Source of the DNA: JADJDM01 sp044352985
GTDB taxonomy: Bacteria; Bacteroidota; Bacteroidia; B-17B0; Aurantibacillaceae
Assembly (NCBI GenBank): GCA_044352985.1
Contig: JBILCU010000018.1
Location: forward strand, 1-56,940
Direction of reading: 5' to 3'
Length of the DNA: 56,940 nt
A model generated the notes under the pieces. It searched no databases and was not told where the DNA came from. It was given only the letters and a program-made list of their open reading frames with translations. Shown here piece by piece: positions 16,008 through 24,825 of the stretch (position 1 is the first letter of the stretch; the number at the start of each line of letters is the position of its first letter). Made by a program: the position numbers and the translations under genes.

Positions 16008-16739
16008 TTACTTAATCGTTAATACTTCTTTTAATACGCTCAATGTTTTTAAATCTTTAAAATTAGAAATATGCAATCGGTAGTATTGAATTAAATCAAT
16101 CAAAATAAAATCCCGTTCTTGTTTGCTGATATTAAATAGTCGAAGATTTTTTACATCCAGCATTAATAAATCAGAAAATAACCGCGCATTTTCACCCATT
16201 AAGTAATTAACGTGCAAAGGAGCGTCCTCAGAAAAAGCTCCGTTTTGTAAATCAAAATAATGAAGCGTTGCTGAATAGTTGTTTTGAGGATAAAATCCCA
16301 AATGCCTTGTTAATTCTATTAAAAAATACAAATGAAAATTGGTATAATGTTCTTCAGCATGATCTAACCACTGATATGAAAAAGTAATGAAATCAAAGAT
16401 GGTTTCATTTTTTTCTTCTTCCTTTATACAATTTAAAATCACTTCATTTAAAAAAGAAGCTATACTGCTTTTATAAACATTTAGGGGTAAATCTAAGTAA
16501 TGATAATTACACGAAATTTCTTTTAAAGTTGCAAATTGTTTGTTTTCTCGGCTTTCGCATTCAATACTCAATTGAGTGAGGTTTTGTAAAAGCGCTTGTT
16601 TTAATTTTGATTTAGAGCTACGGCTAACCGGAATAAAAAAAGTTTTTAAACCAAACTCACGTGTGTATATTTTTGCAATAAGTTTATTGTCGTTATACTT
16701 TATTGTTTTTAAAACAATGGCAACTGTTTTTGCAAGCAT
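16008..16739 (-). CDS. recO: DNA repair protein RecO
   Basis: RecO binds SSB and, with RecR, loads RecA on gapped DNA. The 243-residue protein has the N-terminal OB-fold (TVAIVLKTIKYNDNKLIAKIYT, then G-L-K-T-F-F-I-P) and the helical C-terminal domain (NFHLYFLIELTRHLGFYPQNN). The zinc cysteines of some RecO proteins are absent, which is usual in Bacteroidota. It is the last gene of the minus-strand run paaY-like, plsC, gatC, yfiT-like, recO, 13 bases after the DinB-type gene. Confidence 0.93.
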   Translation of the reverse strand: MLAKTVAIVLKTIKYNDNKLIAKIYTREFGLKTFFIPVSRSSKSKLKQALLQNLTQLSIECESRENKQFATLKEISCNYHYLDLPLNVYKSSIASFLNEVILNCIKEEEKNETIFDFITFSYQWLDHAEEHYTNFHLYFLIELTRHLGFYPQNNYSATLHYFDLQNGAFSEDAPLHVNYLMGENARLFSDLLMLDVKNLRLFNISKQERDFILIDLIQYYRLHISNFKDLKTLSVLKEVLTIK

Positions 16740-16752
16740 CGTGCAAAACGAA

Positions 16753-17301
16753 TTAATTTAAAAATTTTTTATCAAGCGCTGCTTGAATTTGCGCCACGTG
16801 GTGTTCGCCATGCCAACTGTACATTTGGCACATACGTGCAATACTAATTAACTTGTTTTGTTCAGGATGAAAAATGCAGCGTTTTAATTCTTCTTCGTTG
16901 AGGTTGTTTAAAAACACACCTAAGCGATAATGTATTCCTGTTATCATCATCACCGAAAAAGAAGTATCTGTTTGTGATGTTGCGTCAGGTAATTCAGCCC
17001 ACAAATTTTCATCGTACGGTTTAATTGTAGGCTGATCTTCGGTTAAAGCCAGTTTAAAACGTGTGTAAATATTGATATGGCTATCAGCAATATGATGAAT
17101 AAGTTGAGCAATGTTCCAAGCACCCGGACGATACGTGTATTGCATTTCGTTAGGTGAAACTAAAGAAACAGTAGCGTAAAGTTGTTCAGGTAATCGAATG
17201 ATTTTATTAATGTTATCTTGTGTTTCGGAAAAGGAAAATTCTTTTTCCTTTGGCATCTTGCCAATTGGATAACTGAGTTGTTCAATTTCCTGTGGCGACA
17301 T
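16753..17301 (-). CDS. DinB-superfamily YfiT-like metal-dependent protein (bacillithiol-transferase type)
   Basis: A 182-residue protein of the DinB/YfiT four-helix family. Features: YRPGAWNIAQLIHHIADSH with the metal-binding histidines, RFKLALTEDQPTIKPYDE, WAEL, and the C-terminal WHGEHHVAQI carrying the other metal ligands. Homologues such as B. subtilis YfiT are called putative metal-dependent hydrolases or bacillithiol transferases; Bacteroidota often make bacillithiol, so thiol transfer to electrophiles is plausible but not shown. The ATG overlaps the gatC stop (TAATG), which suggests translational coupling. Confidence 0.88.
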   Translation of the reverse strand: MSPQEIEQLSYPIGKMPKEKEFSFSETQDNINKIIRLPEQLYATVSLVSPNEMQYTYRPGAWNIAQLIHHIADSHINIYTRFKLALTEDQPTIKPYDENLWAELPDATSQTDTSFSVMMITGIHYRLGVFLNNLNEEELKRCIFHPEQNKLISIARMCQMYSWHGEHHVAQIQAALDKKFLN

Positions 17302-17594
17302 TATTTTTGTTCAATTACTTTAGGAACTTTAAAATAATCGCTGTCTTTTTTTGGCGCATTTTTTAATGCTTCTTGCTGTGTAATATTATTTTGAGCAAGA
17401 TCTTCTCTCATTACATCAACATCATCATTCATGTAAATTAATGGCTCTACACCATCAGTATTTAACTCATTCAGCTTATCCACAAATGCAAGCATTCTAT
17501 TCATGTCTTTTATGATTTCTTCTTTTGCAGCATCTTCAAATTCCAAACGAGCAAGGTGTGCAATTTCATCAACTGTTTTTTTATCTATGGTCAT
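17301..17594 (-). CDS. gatC: Aspartyl/glutamyl-tRNA amidotransferase subunit C
   Basis: GatC is the small clamp of the GatCAB complex that amidates Asp-tRNA(Asn) or Glu-tRNA(Gln). The 97-residue size is normal. Motifs: the start with V-D-E-I-A-H-L-A-R-L-E-F, MLAFVDKLNELNTDGVEPLIY, MREDL, and the C-terminal APKKDSDYFKVPKVIEQ. Its ATG overlaps the plsC stop by four bases (ATGA), and its stop overlaps the next start. gatA and gatB are not in the window. Confidence 0.95.
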   Translation of the reverse strand: MTIDKKTVDEIAHLARLEFEDAAKEEIIKDMNRMLAFVDKLNELNTDGVEPLIYMNDDVDVMREDLAQNNITQQEALKNAPKKDSDYFKVPKVIEQK

Positions 17595-18346
17595 GATGAG
17601 TGTTGTTTAAATTCTAGTAATGTTTTTTCGGTTAAATTTCTTACCTCTTCACGCAAAAGTACTAAATTTTCTTCGCTCATGCCTTTGGTAATGATTGGTG
17701 GATGTATAACAATATCTGCAATTCCTGGTCTTCCAAAACTTTTAAAAAAACCACCATTTTGAAGGAGTTTCCAGTTGCTGATGTAAGTTATAGGCAAAAT
17801 TGGGACTTGCTCATCAATTGCTAATTTGAAAGCTCCATTTTTAAAAGGTTTTAATTTTCCTTCATTACTAATAGTGCCTTCCGGAAAAATAAATATGTTG
17901 TTGCCGTTTTGGATTTCCTTTGCAGCTCTTTGCAATGCTTTATGTGCATCGGTGTTACTTTTTCTGTTAACAGGAATATCCAGTTTTTTAAAGAAAACAT
18001 TAAAGAGCGGAACTTTTAATAATTCTGCCTTAGCCATAAAAATAATGTTGATTGGCAGTGCATGATAACTTAAAATGATATCAAGGTAAGAACTGTGATT
18101 TGCAACAATTACGCATGGTTGAGGAATTTCTTTTATGTTAATGTGATAGTGTCTTTTAAAAAAAATACCTGATAAAAAAAGTGATATGCCTCCATCCAAA
18201 CGTTTTAATAACATCACAATAGAAATATTTTTTTTGTTTTGAAGAAAGATAACAAACAATGGATAAAAGCATAGAAACACCAGAATAAATATCAAGGCAA
18301 ACCAGGTTTTCCAAAGAGCTGAGAATATACGACGAATGAATTCCAT
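17591..18346 (-). CDS. plsC: 1-acyl-sn-glycerol-3-phosphate acyltransferase
   Basis: PlsC adds the second acyl chain to lysophosphatidic acid to make phosphatidic acid at the inner membrane. The 251-residue protein starts at ATG 18346 with a membrane helix (about 10-35). The acyltransferase motif NHSSYLD (HX4D) is present, followed by FPEGTISNEGKLKPFKNGAFKLA (motif III region) and ILPITYI. A longer open frame extends upstream by 54 residues but would overlap the preceding gene; the ATG at 18346, 4 bases after that gene's stop, fits operon spacing better. Confidence 0.9.
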   Translation of the reverse strand: MEFIRRIFSALWKTWFALIFILVFLCFYPLFVIFLQNKKNISIVMLLKRLDGGISLFLSGIFFKRHYHINIKEIPQPCVIVANHSSYLDIILSYHALPINIIFMAKAELLKVPLFNVFFKKLDIPVNRKSNTDAHKALQRAAKEIQNGNNIFIFPEGTISNEGKLKPFKNGAFKLAIDEQVPILPITYISNWKLLQNGGFFKSFGRPGIADIVIHPPIITKGMSEENLVLLREEVRNLTEKTLLEFKQHSS

Positions 18347-18350
18347 TGAC

Positions 18351-18950
18351 TTACTGATCTTGCTTACTGTCTTTCCAGATTTTATAGATATCCTGTTGTT
18401 TCGGGCGATTTGCTTCCACTTCCCTAAGTGGTTCGCAAGGTTTAAGTGTTGCAAAACAGTCTGTAGGTAATTGTTGATATAACTCTGTGCCTTTTGATTT
18501 CCAGGCAATCATTTCATCGCTTACATCTTTTACAATTTTTGCCGGATTACCTACAACAATTTTTCGTTCGGGAATACTCATTTTTGCAGGAACAAAACAC
18601 AATGCGCCAATTATGCTGTTGTCGCCAACTTCTACATCATCCATAATTACTGCATTCATTCCTACCAATACATTTCTGCCAATTGTTCCTCCGTGAATAA
18701 TTGCGCCGTGCCCAATGTGCGCACCTTCTCTCAATACTACTGTAGTTCCCGGAAACATGTGAATGGTGCAGTTTTCTTGAACATTACAGCCATTTTCAAT
18801 AATTATTTGTCCCCAATCTCCACGTATAGCTGCACCCGGACCTATATAAACATGTTTGCCAATGATTACATTGCCCGTAACACTTGCTTGCGGGTGTACA
18901 AAACTCGACTCGTGTATTACAGGTCGGTATCCGTTAAATTCGTAAATCAT
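18351..18950 (-). CDS. PaaY/CaiE-like gamma-carbonic-anhydrase-family hexapeptide protein
   Basis: A 199-residue left-handed beta-helix protein. Hexapeptide repeats cover about 15-130 (HPQASVTGNVIIGKHVYIGP, GHGAIIHGG). The carbonic-anhydrase-type metal histidines are visible in IHMFPG, HIGHGA and IHGG. The region GMNAVIMDDVEVGDNSIIGA and the tail CEPLREVEANRPKQ match PaaY, a thioesterase-like trimer linked to phenylacetate breakdown in E. coli. No other paa gene is in the window, so a general role is equally possible. It heads the five-gene operon. Confidence 0.85.
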   Translation of the reverse strand: MIYEFNGYRPVIHESSFVHPQASVTGNVIIGKHVYIGPGAAIRGDWGQIIIENGCNVQENCTIHMFPGTTVVLREGAHIGHGAIIHGGTIGRNVLVGMNAVIMDDVEVGDNSIIGALCFVPAKMSIPERKIVVGNPAKIVKDVSDEMIAWKSKGTELYQQLPTDCFATLKPCEPLREVEANRPKQQDIYKIWKDSKQDQ

Positions 18951-19006
18951 TGGCTTAAATTCTATGTGAAATTAATTAAATAAATCATGACTAATTCAAA
19001 TTAATT

Positions 19007-21247
19007 TTATCTGATTAAATATAAATGCCCAGAATATTGTTTTTGATTTCCATCCATATCTTCCGCTTTAATTAAATAAATGTATGTGTCTTCGGGGCAT
19101 ATTTTTCCTGCAAATGTTCCATCCCAACCTTTTTCCAGTTCAATAGATTCAAATACTTTTTCGCCCCAACGATTAAATACTAAAATTTCAATGCTTTTAA
19201 TTAACGTACCGTAAGCTTTCCAAATATTGTTAATAGAGTTTTTGCTTGCAACGATTGTATTAGGTATATATAAAGTAGAAAAATCATTTACTTCAAATCG
19301 ATGAATAATTGTATCTAAACAACCAAATTGATTTTGAATATAAAACATACTTTCAAAATAACCGATATCATTATGCAGTAATTGAATAGCAGAGTCAGCG
19401 CTAGATAAAATCGCATTATTGATAGATAGTTGATTTAATTCCCATCCGGCTGTTAAATTTATACCCAGCTCAAACGGCTCACCGATTTTAGGTTCGGGAG
19501 GTAATGTATAGGTGTTTCCTGTGAAATAATAATTTTGATTGGTTAATGTTATTTGCCCTCCTGATGAGCATCCAGTGGCATCTTGAACATTAAATGTGTA
19601 AAAGCCTTCATCCAACTGATGAATAAAAGATTGATTTGTTGTTCCGTTACCCCAATTCCATTGGTAGGGAGGATTACCATTTAACACATTTACAGCTATA
19701 CTTCCATTGAGTTGATTGCATGTTTCATTTGTAAAGCTAAGATCAATCAATAAGCTATCCGAATCTGTAATTGAAAGTGTTCTATTAATAACACAATTAC
19801 TGGCATCTGTTATTGTTAAAGAATAATTACCGGCTGATGAATTTGTTAAATCCTGATTAAAAATAATTGGATTGGTATTCCAGTAATAGGTGTATGGAGG
19901 AACGCCACCAATAATACTATCTATTTTTATAATTCCATTTGAGTGGCCGCAGGTGCTTTGCAAAATAGTTTCGGCGTAATTGATAGATGGAGTTGTATTA
20001 CCTACTGTTACAGATGATGTTAATGTACAACCTGCTGCATCGCTTAGTGTAACTGAATAAATTCCGGGTAATAAGGAATCAACTGTAAACGTATTTTGTT
20101 GCGGTGATGTATTCCAAATTGGATTACCATATGGCAAGGTTCCTCCATCTACTGTTAATGTTGCAATTCCACTTGGTGTATTGCAATAACTATTTTGTGC
20201 AGTGTTAGTTAAATTTAAAGAGTTGTTGTCGGCTATAGTTACGCTTAATGTTTGAGTAAATGGACAAGGCACCATAAAACCAAGTGTACAAGTATATGTG
20301 CCAGGTGCAATATTGTTTAAAGAGGAAGTGGTTTGAGCTAGCGGCTGCCAGTAATAGGTTATATTGCCCGTATAATTTTGAACAGAAATACTAGCACTAC
20401 CATTGTTGCCACATGTAACAGCACTAGTTGTAACCGTTGTTTGTGGGGATTGTGTTTCGTCACAGGTTAATCCACCCTGAGCTATCAAAACTGCAGAAGA
20501 ATATCTGCAGTCTCCTGCATCAGCAATAACAAATTTTAAATGATAGGTTTGACAGGTTGTAACGGCAATACTTGAAGTAATTGGCTTTGTAAAACCATCG
20601 TATTCTAAATCTAATCCATTTTCATTATTTACGTAGTAATTTGTGTTTGATGAAGGGTTTATATTGTCAATTGAAACAGTAGTTGATGTTCCAGGTATTA
20701 CTGCTAAGTTTCTGCCACTATAATTACCGCCTGCCGGATTTGGTCCCCAAATTAAAAAACCAAATGCATCATTATAACCTTGTGAGACGTATTCAGGATA
20801 TTCTTCGGATGCAAAAACAAAATTTACCTTTAATAAATCGCAGGCAGGTTTTAAATCAAACTCTAGTGCACAGCCATCATACTTAGCAAGTGGTTCAATG
20901 GCAATTAAATCCTGATCAAAAAATGATTCGGATGAATTAAAACAACCTTCTGTTCCTAATAGTGTTCCACCAGGAGAATTGTTAGGGCCTTGTGCTTCTG
21001 CAATTTCAGCTGTTGATAGAATTATTCCTGAGCTTAAACCTAAATTCGTTCCGTTAGCAGTAAAAATACCGCTCGCTAAACTGTTGCAATTTAAGGTGAT
21101 ATTGGTTACCTGTACACCACTTCCAACAATTTGGTTTACTAATGAATTAGCATTTGAAGTAGCAAATGCTGAAAATTGAGCACTTGTATTACTTACAAAA
21201 TAAAAAAGAGAAATAGCAAGAAAAAAAAATCTTCTGGTTTTTTTCAT
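19007..21247 (-). CDS. Large secreted surface protein with choice-of-anchor L, SprB-like repeats and a gliding-associated C-terminal domain
   Basis: A 746-residue exported protein with a signal peptide ending near SNTSA. Residues about 30-265 form a choice-of-anchor L domain (LSSGIILSTAEIAEAQGPN, NFVFASEEYPEYVSQGYND, DAFGFLIWGP). Five or so SprB-like repeats of about 85 residues follow, each ending with G.Y.vtv.Da.GC (PGIYSVTLSDAAGC, AGNYSLTITDASNC, EGFYTFNVQDATGC). The last 90 residues are the CHU_C gliding-motility-associated domain (ILVFNRWGEKVFES, GWDGTFAGK, EDTYIYLIKAED), a type IX secretion signal. It is an adhesin-like cell-surface protein; the ligand is unknown. It stands alone on the minus strand. 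Confidence 0.92.
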   Translation of the reverse strand: MKKTRRFFFLAISLFYFVSNTSAQFSAFATSNANSLVNQIVGSGVQVTNITLNCNSLASGIFTANGTNLGLSSGIILSTAEIAEAQGPNNSPGGTLLGTEGCFNSSESFFDQDLIAIEPLAKYDGCALEFDLKPACDLLKVNFVFASEEYPEYVSQGYNDAFGFLIWGPNPAGGNYSGRNLAVIPGTSTTVSIDNINPSSNTNYYVNNENGLDLEYDGFTKPITSSIAVTTCQTYHLKFVIADAGDCRYSSAVLIAQGGLTCDETQSPQTTVTTSAVTCGNNGSASISVQNYTGNITYYWQPLAQTTSSLNNIAPGTYTCTLGFMVPCPFTQTLSVTIADNNSLNLTNTAQNSYCNTPSGIATLTVDGGTLPYGNPIWNTSPQQNTFTVDSLLPGIYSVTLSDAAGCTLTSSVTVGNTTPSINYAETILQSTCGHSNGIIKIDSIIGGVPPYTYYWNTNPIIFNQDLTNSSAGNYSLTITDASNCVINRTLSITDSDSLLIDLSFTNETCNQLNGSIAVNVLNGNPPYQWNWGNGTTNQSFIHQLDEGFYTFNVQDATGCSSGGQITLTNQNYYFTGNTYTLPPEPKIGEPFELGINLTAGWELNQLSINNAILSSADSAIQLLHNDIGYFESMFYIQNQFGCLDTIIHRFEVNDFSTLYIPNTIVASKNSINNIWKAYGTLIKSIEILVFNRWGEKVFESIELEKGWDGTFAGKICPEDTYIYLIKAEDMDGNQKQYSGHLYLIR

Positions 21248-21445
21248 TACTCGTTTTAAGTTTTAATAATTCAAATCATGTTATGTGGTGTAAAAAAATT
21301 TCCCATAAAATGGTTTGTTTTTTATTTCAACAGAATTAAAAATACAAAAATTTAAAAACAAAAGTTATAATCATAGTAAAAGAGGTTTTTTAAAATAGTG
21401 AAGTAAATTCACTTACGCATTAAAAGTGTAAAAACTATTTTGTGT

Positions 21446-22702
21446 TTAACCGTTAGAAATTGCAGTTCGAGTATCAACTGATTTAGAATCTAACGCGTCT
21501 CTTAATCCATTACCTACTAACATAAATGCTAACACCATTATCATAATAGATAAACCAGGAATTAAGGTTAAATGAAAAGCATCCGCCGTAAATATATATG
21601 CCCAGTGGTCGTTAATCATTTTGCCCCAGCTTGAAATAGGCGGTTGCGCTCCTATGCCTAAAAAACTTAAACTGGCTTCGGTTAAAATGGCGCTTGCAAA
21701 ATTAGACGCTGCAATAACAATTACAGGCCCCATTACATTGGGTAATACATGTTTTAAAATAATTCTGTTATCGGTGAATCCAAGTGCTTTGCCGGCTTCA
21801 ACAAATTCTTTTTCACGTATCGAAAGAACTTGTCCTCTAACGATACGCGCAACTTCTACCCACATAGTTAATCCAACTGCAACAAATACCTGCCAAAATC
21901 CTTTGCCAAGAACAAGTGTAATTGCAATAACCAATAGTAAGGTTGGAATTGACCATACTACATTTATCAGCCACATAATAATGTCGTCAACCCAGCCTCT
22001 GAAATAACCTGAAACAGCCCCTAAAAAAACACCCAGAAATAAGGAAATAAAAACAGCAATAAAACCAACGCTTATAGATACACGGGTGCCAATTAACATT
22101 CTGCTTAACAAATCTCTTCCTAATCGATCTGTACCTAAAATAAATTTTTTAGTTACTATTAATTCCTTCTCTATAATAGTTTGTAATTGTTTTGCTGTAG
22201 ATCTAATTTTTTCATTGCTCTCAAATTCGTAAAATTCGATGATGCCATTTTTTTCATCGTTTTTAATTTCCTTGTTAGTATTAATGCTGTAAACAACATC
22301 TGCCAAATTATACCTAATTTTTGTTCCACGGTTAGGTTGGTTCCCTGTATATTCTTCTACCACAATATCATTGCCAGAAAACTGATAATCGTAAACTGTA
22401 ACGGATGTGTAATTGTTGTTTTGACCAAACAGCATTCTATTGAAAAAATTAGAGGAATAGGCGGGTTCATTTTTTCTGATGTTCAGCATTTTTATACTGA
22501 ATCCTGGCTGCTTAATTTGTAATTCAGGCTTTTGTTCGTTTGCATCAGGAGTACTATCAGGACAAATCAAGTAACCGGAAATAAATATAAAAACAGATAC
22601 AATTATTATACATAAACCAAACATAGCCAGCTTGTTTTTTTTAAACCTTAGCCAGGCAATTCTGCTTAATGAATTTGATATGTCTTTTTCAGTTTTTCCC
22701 AC
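21446..22702 (-). CDS. Oligopeptide-type ABC transporter permease (OppC/DppC family), GTG start
   Basis: A 418-residue inner-membrane permease. TM1 lies at about 26-47. An unusually long periplasmic insert (about 48-190) follows, typical of Bacteroidota members. LGTDRLGRDLLSRM and five further membrane segments come next. The ATPase-coupling EAA loop is EAGKALGFTDNRIILKHVLPN, and SFLGIGAQPPISSWG and GNGLRDALD are family marks. The GTG start at 22702 shares its G with the stop of the glycosyltransferase gene (TAGTG), so translation is probably coupled. No partner permease, ATPase or binding protein is nearby, so the substrate (peptide, nickel or other) is open. Confidence 0.92.
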   Translation of the reverse strand: MGKTEKDISNSLSRIAWLRFKKNKLAMFGLCIIIVSVFIFISGYLICPDSTPDANEQKPELQIKQPGFSIKMLNIRKNEPAYSSNFFNRMLFGQNNNYTSVTVYDYQFSGNDIVVEEYTGNQPNRGTKIRYNLADVVYSINTNKEIKNDEKNGIIEFYEFESNEKIRSTAKQLQTIIEKELIVTKKFILGTDRLGRDLLSRMLIGTRVSISVGFIAVFISLFLGVFLGAVSGYFRGWVDDIIMWLINVVWSIPTLLLVIAITLVLGKGFWQVFVAVGLTMWVEVARIVRGQVLSIREKEFVEAGKALGFTDNRIILKHVLPNVMGPVIVIAASNFASAILTEASLSFLGIGAQPPISSWGKMINDHWAYIFTADAFHLTLIPGLSIMIMVLAFMLVGNGLRDALDSKSVDTRTAISNG

Positions 22703-23808
22703 TAGTTGCTAATATTTCTTCCCTTCCATTTGGGATGAATAAATAAGGCGAGCGTTAAAATAATAATTATTTCAAACGGGAAAACGCAAAAAAACACAGG
22801 TAACCAACAAAGCATTGTGAGTTGTTTAAAGTGCCACGCACTTTTAGTTAATAAAATGCTATCAATCGAAAGTTTAATCACCGAATACCAATAAAAGAAA
22901 TTTAAATAGTCTGAATTTAATAAGGCGCTTATGCCGGAAAAAACTAATCCGTAATTTATAACAACTATTAAAAATGCAATTATAAAATTGTAAGTATTTT
23001 TATTGTGTTTGTTTTTTGTTACCCAGCGTATTCGTTGAGATAAAAAAGAAAAAAATGATTGTTCCGCTTCACAACTCACTACAGCGTCTAAAGAATGAAT
23101 GTACTCTAACTTTTTGTTTGACTGAATAAATGAATTCATTAAAAAGACATCATCACCTGAAGAAATAAGTTGATGAGACTCGAATCCATTTACATGATAA
23201 AACGCAGATTTTTTAACAAGTAAATTTGCACCATTACACAAAATTGGCTTGCCAAATTTAGCCATTGCCGCTCCTGTAAATGAAACCGCGAGATGCTCTA
23301 AAATTTGAATTGCCCCTAAAAATGTATGCTTTGTTTTGAATTTAACAGGGGCGATTAAAAAATCACAATCATTTTCAGCTTGTTTACTCATTAAGCTTAC
23401 CAGCCAGTTTGGATCAGAAGATGTATCTGCATCTCTGAAAATTAGTAGTTCGTTTTTTGAGGCTTTAATGCCTGTAGTTAAGGCTGCTTTTTTACCTGAT
23501 TTATTGTTACTTAAAGAAATAATACGAATGTTGTTATAGCTAGATAAAATAGTTAAGCTGTTATCGATAGAATGATCGTTTACACAAATGATTTCAATTA
23601 ATTGTTGATTGTAATTTTGATTTAAAATACCATCAATGCATTCGCGTAAATTTTTTTCTTCATTCCGAAAAGGAATGATAACACTTACTGGGATTTGCTC
23701 GATTTTTTTTTGAACATTATCTTTTTTGTTCCAAAAAATGATAAGTGTTAAAAACACAACTGCATAAATTAATACAAGAACTATCAATATGAAAAAAAAC
23801 AGCATCAT
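22702..23808 (-). CDS. Membrane glycosyltransferase, family GT2
   Basis: A 368-residue processive-type GT2 enzyme that transfers sugars at the inner membrane, probably for a polysaccharide or glycolipid. An N-terminal membrane helix (about 2-25) precedes the GT-A domain VSVIIPFRNEEKNL, VNDHSIDNS, the metal motif RDADTSSD, GDDVFLMNSF, and the QxxRW motif in QRIRWVTKNKH. Three C-terminal membrane helices follow. The start ATG at 23808 (or the adjacent ATG at 23805) overlaps the stop of the flippase-like gene as GTATGATG. The longer open frame reaching 23886 would overlap that gene by 80 bases and is not used. Confidence 0.88.
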   Translation of the reverse strand: MMLFFFILIVLVLIYAVVFLTLIIFWNKKDNVQKKIEQIPVSVIIPFRNEEKNLRECIDGILNQNYNQQLIEIICVNDHSIDNSLTILSSYNNIRIISLSNNKSGKKAALTTGIKASKNELLIFRDADTSSDPNWLVSLMSKQAENDCDFLIAPVKFKTKHTFLGAIQILEHLAVSFTGAAMAKFGKPILCNGANLLVKKSAFYHVNGFESHQLISSGDDVFLMNSFIQSNKKLEYIHSLDAVVSCEAEQSFFSFLSQRIRWVTKNKHNKNTYNFIIAFLIVVINYGLVFSGISALLNSDYLNFFYWYSVIKLSIDSILLTKSAWHFKQLTMLCWLPVFFCVFPFEIIIILTLALFIHPKWKGRNISN

Positions 23809-24752
23809 ACTTGTTTCAATTTCATTTTTGTTCCCAGAATAATGAAATAGCCAATTACGGATGGAATAATAATGTTGATTAGCCACATGGCCGAAGATGC
23901 AGTTACAATTAATAAATCATTAGAGAGATAATCTGCAAACACTACAAGTGCAATACCAGCACGTATTGCTACTTCAATAAAGCTGATCATAGGTATAATT
24001 GAAGTTAGCATAAAGGAAATGCTTACCGGTACTAGTAAATGAAAATAATCTTCCTTTGCGCCACAAATTTGAAGTAAAAAAATATATTGTCCGGAAAACA
24101 CTAAATACCGGGTGACCGAGTAAAACAACAATTTTATAAGCAGCGATTTTGGATAAACCACTGCTCCTAAATTAAATTTACTTAACCATTTTCTGTTCGA
24201 AATCCAAACATAAATTTTATCCATTTTTAATAATATCAAACTAAGAATAAACAATGCAACGCTAGAAATTAAAAATGCAAAAACAATAAACTGTTCGTTG
24301 TTATTTTTTGTATTTATAAAAATCAAAAGAGAAAGTATGCCAAACACAACAGTTACGAAAAGTTGTGTGCTGCCACATACAAAATGAGTTACAGTAATTT
24401 TACTTCTGTTCTCAGGTTTAAAATAAATTAATTTACCTGCAAATTCACCCATTCTTCCAGGGGTTAAATTACCAATGCATATTCCTGAAAACACTCCTTT
24501 TACGGCTGAACGGTAGGATATTTTTTCAATTACTGAACTAATCATTTGCCATTTGTAGCTTTCAATCAGCCAGTTGGGGAATAACATTAAAACAACTACT
24601 GCAAAAAGGTATAAATTGTTTTTAGAGGATAAGGTATCAAAAAACAACTTGGTTTTTTCTTCTGTAAACTGATTGTTGAGTTTTACCCAAATAAAAAAGA
24701 AACAGGCAATGCCCAATAGAATTTTAAATAAAAGAAAAACTCTTTTTTTCAC
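23805..24752 (-). CDS. Flippase-like / lysylphosphatidylglycerol synthase transmembrane-region protein (UPF0104)
   Basis: A 315-residue polytopic membrane protein with about eight hydrophobic helices. Family marks: an early KILLGIACFFFIW helix, SYKWQMIS, the conserved NLTPGRMGEFAGKLIYF, and late SMLTS..PM-type segments with FIEVAIRAGIA. Members of this family (the transmembrane half of MprF, and AglD-like proteins) are linked to lipid or glycolipid translocation. Directly coupled to a membrane glycosyltransferase, it probably helps assemble or flip a glycolipid. The ATG at 24752 gives a normal positively charged start. It is divergent from ruvC, 73 bases away. Confidence 0.82.
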   Translation of the reverse strand: MKKRVFLLFKILLGIACFFFIWVKLNNQFTEEKTKLFFDTLSSKNNLYLFAVVVLMLFPNWLIESYKWQMISSVIEKISYRSAVKGVFSGICIGNLTPGRMGEFAGKLIYFKPENRSKITVTHFVCGSTQLFVTVVFGILSLLIFINTKNNNEQFIVFAFLISSVALFILSLILLKMDKIYVWISNRKWLSKFNLGAVVYPKSLLIKLLFYSVTRYLVFSGQYIFLLQICGAKEDYFHLLVPVSISFMLTSIIPMISFIEVAIRAGIALVVFADYLSNDLLIVTASSAMWLINIIIPSVIGYFIILGTKMKLKQV

Positions 24753-24810
24753 GATTTAAAATTAAGTTTTTAAGTTGCCATAAATTAAATTATTAGCAAA
24801 AACTTATTCC

Positions 24811-24818
24811 TACTTTTG
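24811..24818 (+). promoter_or_regulatory. -7 box of ruvC
   Basis: TACTTTTG matches TAnnTTTG. The transcript would begin at about 24823-24826, directly at the two ATT codons from which ruvC must start. No upstream TTTG at the right distance was found. Confidence 0.5.
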
Positions 24819-24825
24819 TGTTATT

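Noticed and set aside
18347..18508. N-terminal extension of plsC by 54 residues
   Set aside because: It overlaps the paaY-like gene completely out of frame and lacks the PlsC pattern; ATG 18346 gives the expected start.
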